Source: an uncultured Spirochaetia bacterium (lineage in GTDB: Bacteria > Spirochaetota > Spirochaetia > JABEVK01). From it: a stretch of DNA of 55,516 nucleotides. This document shows, in pieces, positions 51,981-55,516 of the stretch. The notes below the pieces were generated by a model. It was given only the letters and a program-made list of their open reading frames with translations. It was not told the origin of the DNA and made no database searches. Where the stretch lies: contig CALGPJ010000008.1 of the NCBI GenBank assembly GCA_937960645.1, forward strand, positions 1 to 55,516. The letters are read 5' to 3'. The position numbers and the translations under genes were made by a program. Every line of letters starts with the position of its first letter. The stretch's first letter is position 1.

Positions 51981-51996
51981 GGAACTATTATATACT
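51967..51996 (+). promoter_or_regulatory. Leaderless promoter of the radical SAM gene
   Basis: TTGAAG (51967-51972) and TATACT (51991-51996) are 18 bp apart, and the -10 ends six bases before the GTG at 52003. The -35 lies inside the DinB coding region. No ribosome-binding site is present. Confidence 0.55.
51987..51992 (-). promoter_or_regulatory. -10 box of the DinB gene, overlapping the divergent -10
   Basis: TATAAT on the minus strand ends six bases before the ATG at 51980. It overlaps the plus-strand -10 (51991-51996) by two bases, so one polymerase would block the other. No strong -35 is found. Confidence 0.55.
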
Positions 51997-52002
51997 TTCT
52001 TC

Positions 52003-52683
52003 GTGCCACTCGAGTACCTGGGCATCCAAAAAACCAGTCTCATCGATTTTCCCGGACTTGTTTCAACGGTTCTCTTCACGCAGGGGTGTAACATGGCCTG
52101 CGGGTATTGCCACAACGGGATACTGGTCCGAGGTCCGAGGCCCGAGGATTTCATCACGAAAAGGGAGGCGCTGAACATTCTTCGGGAACGCCGTCATCTC
52201 GTTCGGGGGGTGGTCATCACCGGAGGGGAACCTCTATTACACGAAGATCTGCCCGACCTGATCGGTGAAATCCAGGGTATGGGGTTTCTGGTAAAACTGG
52301 ACACCAACGGAAGTTTTCCGGAGAGATTGACTCGTATTAACCCGAATTATATTGCGATGGATTATAAACTGCCTCACCATCGATATCACATTTACGGTCT
52401 TGAAAAGACGGAAACGATCCTCAAATCGATACATACGATCCGTAACAGCAATATCGCCCATGAGTTCCGCCTGGTCTGGGTCCCTCAAATCAACTCCCTG
52501 AACGACATTCCACAAATGGCCGAGGAACTGGGCACCGGCGCTCTGCTCTACGTGACGGCTTTTCGTCCGGGCAACTCGCTCGATCCCAGATACGATCTTT
52601 ATGCTCGACCAAAACCGGAAGAGCTTCAGGGTGTGGTCAATCTCTTTCGTTCATACGGGGTCGACGCCCATCTGCGCGTCTAG
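52003..52683 (+). CDS. Radical SAM enzyme, NrdG-like activase family
   Basis: A 226-residue radical SAM protein. The cluster motif is C29-x3-C33-x2-C36 in QGCNMACGYCHN, with GGEPLL and the SAM-binding region beyond. The N-terminus GIQKTSLIDFPG is typical of anaerobic ribonucleotide reductase activating proteins, here of the kind often found without nrdD. It would make a glycyl or other protein radical under anoxic conditions. The GTG at 52003 is chosen over an in-frame ATG at 51979 because it fits the -10 spacing and starts at the conserved N-terminus. Confidence 0.8.
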   Translation: MPLEYLGIQKTSLIDFPGLVSTVLFTQGCNMACGYCHNGILVRGPRPEDFITKREALNILRERRHLVRGVVITGGEPLLHEDLPDLIGEIQGMGFLVKLDTNGSFPERLTRINPNYIAMDYKLPHHRYHIYGLEKTETILKSIHTIRNSNIAHEFRLVWVPQINSLNDIPQMAEELGTGALLYVTAFRPGNSLDPRYDLYARPKPEELQGVVNLFRSYGVDAHLRV

Positions 52684-53150
52684 AAATAAAAGCGAATTCC
52701 GAGTCCGCCCGTTCCCAGGAAATTGACCGCAGGGAAGAGGTAGACGCCCGGCCCCAATTCGAGAAACAGCTCCCACCGCGGCACGAAAACCCAGGAAGCT
52801 CCCACGATGACATGGGCACCCAACCAGAGATTACTCTTGTCCGCTCTGCCTTTGGGTGGGGCATCGGCACCGGTGAAAAAAACCTCGAGGGCCATACCGG
52901 GGCCCAGGTACCAGTTCAGGTTTTTCACCTCGCCGGTGATGGCCTGGTTGAGGACCTTGTAATCTCCCACAACCAGCAGGGAGCCGCTGTCAAGAAAACT
53001 ATAGGCAACCGTCAACTGCACATTTCCCAGTGCAAAGGAAAGCCCGGTTGGCGCACCCAACACAAATCCCGCACCAAAATTGCCGGCTCCCTGAGCGGAA
53101 GCTGTTCCACTCAATAGAATCATGACGACGAAAGGACAAAACCTTTTGAT
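52680..53150 (-). CDS. Small outer-membrane beta-barrel protein, AUC start
   Basis: A 156-residue exported barrel of about eight strands, rich in glycine and aromatic residues and ending FYF. The first ATG in frame (53123) leaves only a stump of a signal peptide. Reading nine codons further up to an ATC (AUC) at 53150 gives (I)KRFCPFVVMILLSGTASA, a complete signal peptide, with GGAGG six bases upstream and no ATG, GTG or TTG between. The AUC start is an inference; a sequence error is possible. The stop overlaps the radical SAM stop (CTAG). Confidence 0.6.
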   Translation of the reverse strand: MKRFCPFVVMILLSGTASAQGAGNFGAGFVLGAPTGLSFALGNVQLTVAYSFLDSGSLLVVGDYKVLNQAITGEVKNLNWYLGPGMALEVFFTGADAPPKGRADKSNLWLGAHVIVGASWVFVPRWELFLELGPGVYLFPAVNFLGTGGLGIRFYF

Positions 53151-53153
53151 ACG

Positions 53154-54143
53154 CTACCTCCTGCGTTTTCTCCCGTTTTCCATCGGGGGATATTCATTAT
53201 CGTTACTGGGGGTATCGATGATAGGTTCTTGCGGTGATGGTTCATTCCGTCGAGGCGGCTCGACCTGGGGCTCCCGATCTGCCGCCGACTGTTCCCAGCT
53301 GGCCATCAATTCTGAGACTGTCCTGAAGTGATACCGCACCCCCACCATCACTCCTGCGGATTGCCACAACGATTTCATCAGCTTGAGATCCAGGAACAGG
53401 GACAAGTCCCTCGTTACATTGACGTCGAGTTCCCAATCGAGGCCCAGTTCTGCAGTAGGCACGAAGGGCAAAAAAGCGTTCAACTCAAAATACAAACGTG
53501 TTGAAAGACGCCACGCATCTTTGGGCCCAAAACTACTGATGAACTGAAACCCGGAACCGGCCAGGACGTACCCCAGACCATAATGCAGGACGGAGCTTTC
53601 CGGAACACCATAAAAGTGATTCGTGAAGAATTTTTCAATCAGCGTGGTGTCTTCTGCCCCGATGATGCCCACATGGGCGTAGGCTCCCCAACTCGAAGAA
53701 AAAAACGAGTCAGCGTCGTCAATCTTGTCCACTCCTGTTTTTCCGTAAAGGTAAAAGATGCGTTGGTTCTGAGAAAAAAAAGGATTGGTTACCGCTTGGA
53801 CATAACTCAATCTATCGTCCTGCCGATATTTGACTTTGAGATTCAAAGCAGGAAAATTCATTTCGTTGGGATCGGCATTCAGAAAATTGAAAAAGTAAGT
53901 GCCCATACTGGCCCAGGCTTTGTCCTGAGAGTAGAAAAAGGGTAAGTCTTTATAGGGGCTGGTGTCGTCAAAATAATCGGTGATGACTCGCCAATTGATT
54001 TGAATGAGAGGAATCTGAGTGACGCGTGCATAGGCAACGTCTATTTCCAATCCGGACAGAAAATTTCTGATGTCCGTCCATTGGGCATTTAGCGGGAAAT
54101 TTGCCGACATCACCAACACAAGCAAGATAGCCTTTTTCATCAT
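53154..54143 (-). CDS. Outer-membrane beta-barrel protein
   Basis: A 329-residue protein with signal peptide (MMKKAILLVLVMSANFPLNA) and many amphipathic strands of the barrel type. The last 50 residues are low-complexity, proline-rich and charged (EPQVEPPRRNEPSPQEP, ending in KRRR), extending past the barrel and possibly exposed. Its ATG overlaps the stop of the preceding gene (ATGA). No family is assigned. Confidence 0.65.
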   Translation of the reverse strand: MMKKAILLVLVMSANFPLNAQWTDIRNFLSGLEIDVAYARVTQIPLIQINWRVITDYFDDTSPYKDLPFFYSQDKAWASMGTYFFNFLNADPNEMNFPALNLKVKYRQDDRLSYVQAVTNPFFSQNQRIFYLYGKTGVDKIDDADSFFSSSWGAYAHVGIIGAEDTTLIEKFFTNHFYGVPESSVLHYGLGYVLAGSGFQFISSFGPKDAWRLSTRLYFELNAFLPFVPTAELGLDWELDVNVTRDLSLFLDLKLMKSLWQSAGVMVGVRYHFRTVSELMASWEQSAADREPQVEPPRRNEPSPQEPIIDTPSNDNEYPPMENGRKRRR

Positions 54144-55426
54144 TCGCCTACTTTGTAACCCATCAAATCTTTTGCACGCAATCGGAAGCGCCCATCGAAG
54201 TTATTGTCCATCCCGATTTCCAAACGGACATGGTAGACATAAACGTCTTCCGCCATGGGAAGCCGTTTGATGGTATCACCAGCGTTGAGACTCGCTCCGG
54301 CCACCAATCGGGCGGATGCCGGGAAATAAAAACCGAACTCGGCAAAAAAACCGTGTTTTTGCTCGTCGCCCCGCAGATAGGTGATGTAGTCCCCCCGAAG
54401 CCCCAGGCCGACGACCTTCTCTCTGTTTGCCAGCATCAGTGTCAGACCGGCGCGAAAATCACTGAGAGGTTTCCATTCGTTGAGAGGGAGGTACCATTTC
54501 CAGTGAAGGTAGAGCCAATCTGTAACTTTAATATCTCCCAGTGTGTCCAAAGAGTACTTTGACAGGGCTTGGATGTAATTGAAATAGATATCAGGCCGAA
54601 GAATATCGAAAAAGTTTAGATAAAGCCCCAATCCCAAAAACTTGATCAAGGCCTCGGTTCCCCAATCCACCAAAGCCGAGACGCTGAGCAAGTCTGCGTA
54701 ATTGTTGTAGAAAAACAGTTCCCCGGTGCTGAAATGATCGTTGGAGTATACGAATACTTGTTTAGAGGACGAGGAGCCGATTTCGTTCACGTAGGCCCCC
54801 CAACCCTCGAGATAGGGCATATCGACAAAGGAATAACCGGCGAAGAAATAATTTGTGTCCAGGATTTTGAACGCCAAGCCTGCATAACTTCTGCTCAGCG
54901 TGGTATTGCTATCCAACCAGAGCTCGTCGGCATTGACCTGGGCAAGGCCCAGAACATCGGCCACATAGACTACGTTGAGTTTGATCAGATCCGCAAAAGT
55001 GTTCTCCTGATTGGCCTTTGAGGTGACGAAAACAGTCGACCAAACAGCTGCGGTCGTTAAGTATTCCCAGGAGGAGTCACTCATTGCCATGATCGTGTCT
55101 GCCAGGAGGGCAGGAGGAGTCCACACAAGGGCCGAAAAAACCGGGGCCCAGAAGATGCCCTGAAAGGTGAAATGGTACAAGGTCGTTTCCCGGGGCGTCT
55201 GATTTTGAAGCTTGATCCAACGCGGAGAGGTGGACCATTTGAGCTGGCTTCGGGTTCCGAGCATGTCGGTCCGGAGAGTCTGCTCCAGCAGCTGGAGGCT
55301 GGGCCGGACATCGTTGATCCAGTAACGGATATCTTCAAACTTGATGGGGGAGGAGGCGGATTGGCCGACCTGCGCCGCGAGGGGAACACTCAGAAACGCC
55401 ATCAAAACGAGGAGGTTTTTGTTCAT
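54140..55426 (-). CDS. Outer-membrane beta-barrel protein, first of a three-gene set
   Basis: A 428-residue exported protein with signal peptide (MNKNLLVLMAFLSVPLAA) and long runs of alternating strands. The ATG at 55426 is chosen over one at 55462 because TTGAAA-N17-TATAAT ends seven bases upstream and the signal peptide begins there. The three barrels (this, 53154 and 52680) are co-transcribed with overlapping or near-adjacent starts and may assemble together or be a duplicated surface set. Confidence 0.7.
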   Translation of the reverse strand: MNKNLLVLMAFLSVPLAAQVGQSASSPIKFEDIRYWINDVRPSLQLLEQTLRTDMLGTRSQLKWSTSPRWIKLQNQTPRETTLYHFTFQGIFWAPVFSALVWTPPALLADTIMAMSDSSWEYLTTAAVWSTVFVTSKANQENTFADLIKLNVVYVADVLGLAQVNADELWLDSNTTLSRSYAGLAFKILDTNYFFAGYSFVDMPYLEGWGAYVNEIGSSSSKQVFVYSNDHFSTGELFFYNNYADLLSVSALVDWGTEALIKFLGLGLYLNFFDILRPDIYFNYIQALSKYSLDTLGDIKVTDWLYLHWKWYLPLNEWKPLSDFRAGLTLMLANREKVVGLGLRGDYITYLRGDEQKHGFFAEFGFYFPASARLVAGASLNAGDTIKRLPMAEDVYVYHVRLEIGMDNNFDGRFRLRAKDLMGYKVGE

Positions 55427-55433
55427 CGCTAAA

Positions 55434-55462
55434 ATTATAGATATTTTTTTGGAATTTTTCAA
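55434..55462 (-). promoter_or_regulatory. Near-consensus leaderless promoter of the outer-membrane barrel operon
   Basis: On the minus strand TTGAAA (55457-55462) and TATAAT (55434-55439) are exactly 17 bp apart, with 11 of 12 consensus bases. Seven bases separate TATAAT from the ATG at 55426, so the transcript should start at the start codon or within a base or two of it. Confidence 0.7.
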
Positions 55463-55516
55463 AATGCCTCTTTGTGGGCCCTTCTCGAGTTTTCATCCTT
55501 GAGATAAGCTGATAAC

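Overview
The window is a dense bacterial chromosome segment of about 55.5 kb with roughly even base composition. It has no phage, insertion sequence or CRISPR array. The cell is a diderm: there are six predicted outer-membrane beta-barrel proteins (one BamA/Omp85-like, one possibly Wzi-like), MurG and many signal peptides. A TatT-like TPR protein, a DUF4954-like beta-helix protein and a NusG paralogue at the head of sugar genes fit a spirochaete or a similar deep-branching diderm. The phylum is an inference, not something the sequence proves.

Layout. 0-2 kb: REP-like repeat, HisN-like phosphatase, class IV aminotransferase, small protein. 2-14.6 kb, minus strand: one tightly packed probable operon, nusG paralogue - capD-like dehydratase - DegT aminotransferase - three degenerate xanthine-dehydrogenase-type subunits - dnaE - yggT - recG. 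14.7-19.7 kb: secreted protein, voltage-gated K+ channel, glycosyltransferase, beta-helix protein, GGDEF response regulator. 19.7-30.1 kb, minus strand: secreted protein, phosphohexomutase, BamA-like and Wzi-like outer-membrane proteins, tRNA-Gly(CCC), NtrC/NtrB-type pair, DNA polymerase III delta prime, murG. 30.2-38.4 kb, plus strand: secreted protein, then pstB-like - phoU - phoB - phoR - two ABC half-exporters. 38.3-42.7 kb, minus strand: phosphoesterase, glutaredoxin, TatT-like protein, RbgA GTPase, chemotaxis receptor. 42.8-49.8 kb: APC/SLC12-type permease facing an operon of EamA transporter, rmuC, TrmH methyltransferase, two short ChrA halves and a second inositol-monophosphatase-family enzyme. 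49.8-55.4 kb: SMUG2-like glycosylase, SDR, DinB, radical SAM activase and three outer-membrane barrels.

The strongest signals are these. (1) At least eleven genes that begin a transcription unit carry a -10-like hexamer (six of them exactly TATAAT) only 5-9 nt upstream of the start codon and have no Shine-Dalgarno sequence, so leaderless mRNAs look routine, while genes inside operons often use Shine-Dalgarno sites or stop-start overlaps. (2) Three consecutive genes form a complete molybdenum-hydroxylase-type trimer whose molybdenum-site motifs and plant-type [2Fe-2S] cysteines are gone; this is the best candidate for an undescribed system. (3) The Pho cluster contains a PstB-like ATPase with altered Q-loop, signature, D-loop and H-loop residues and no PstS, PstC or PstA beside it. 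(4) Convergent genes nearly always overlap, three pairs by a shared four-base stop. (5) One outer-membrane protein appears to start at an AUC codon.
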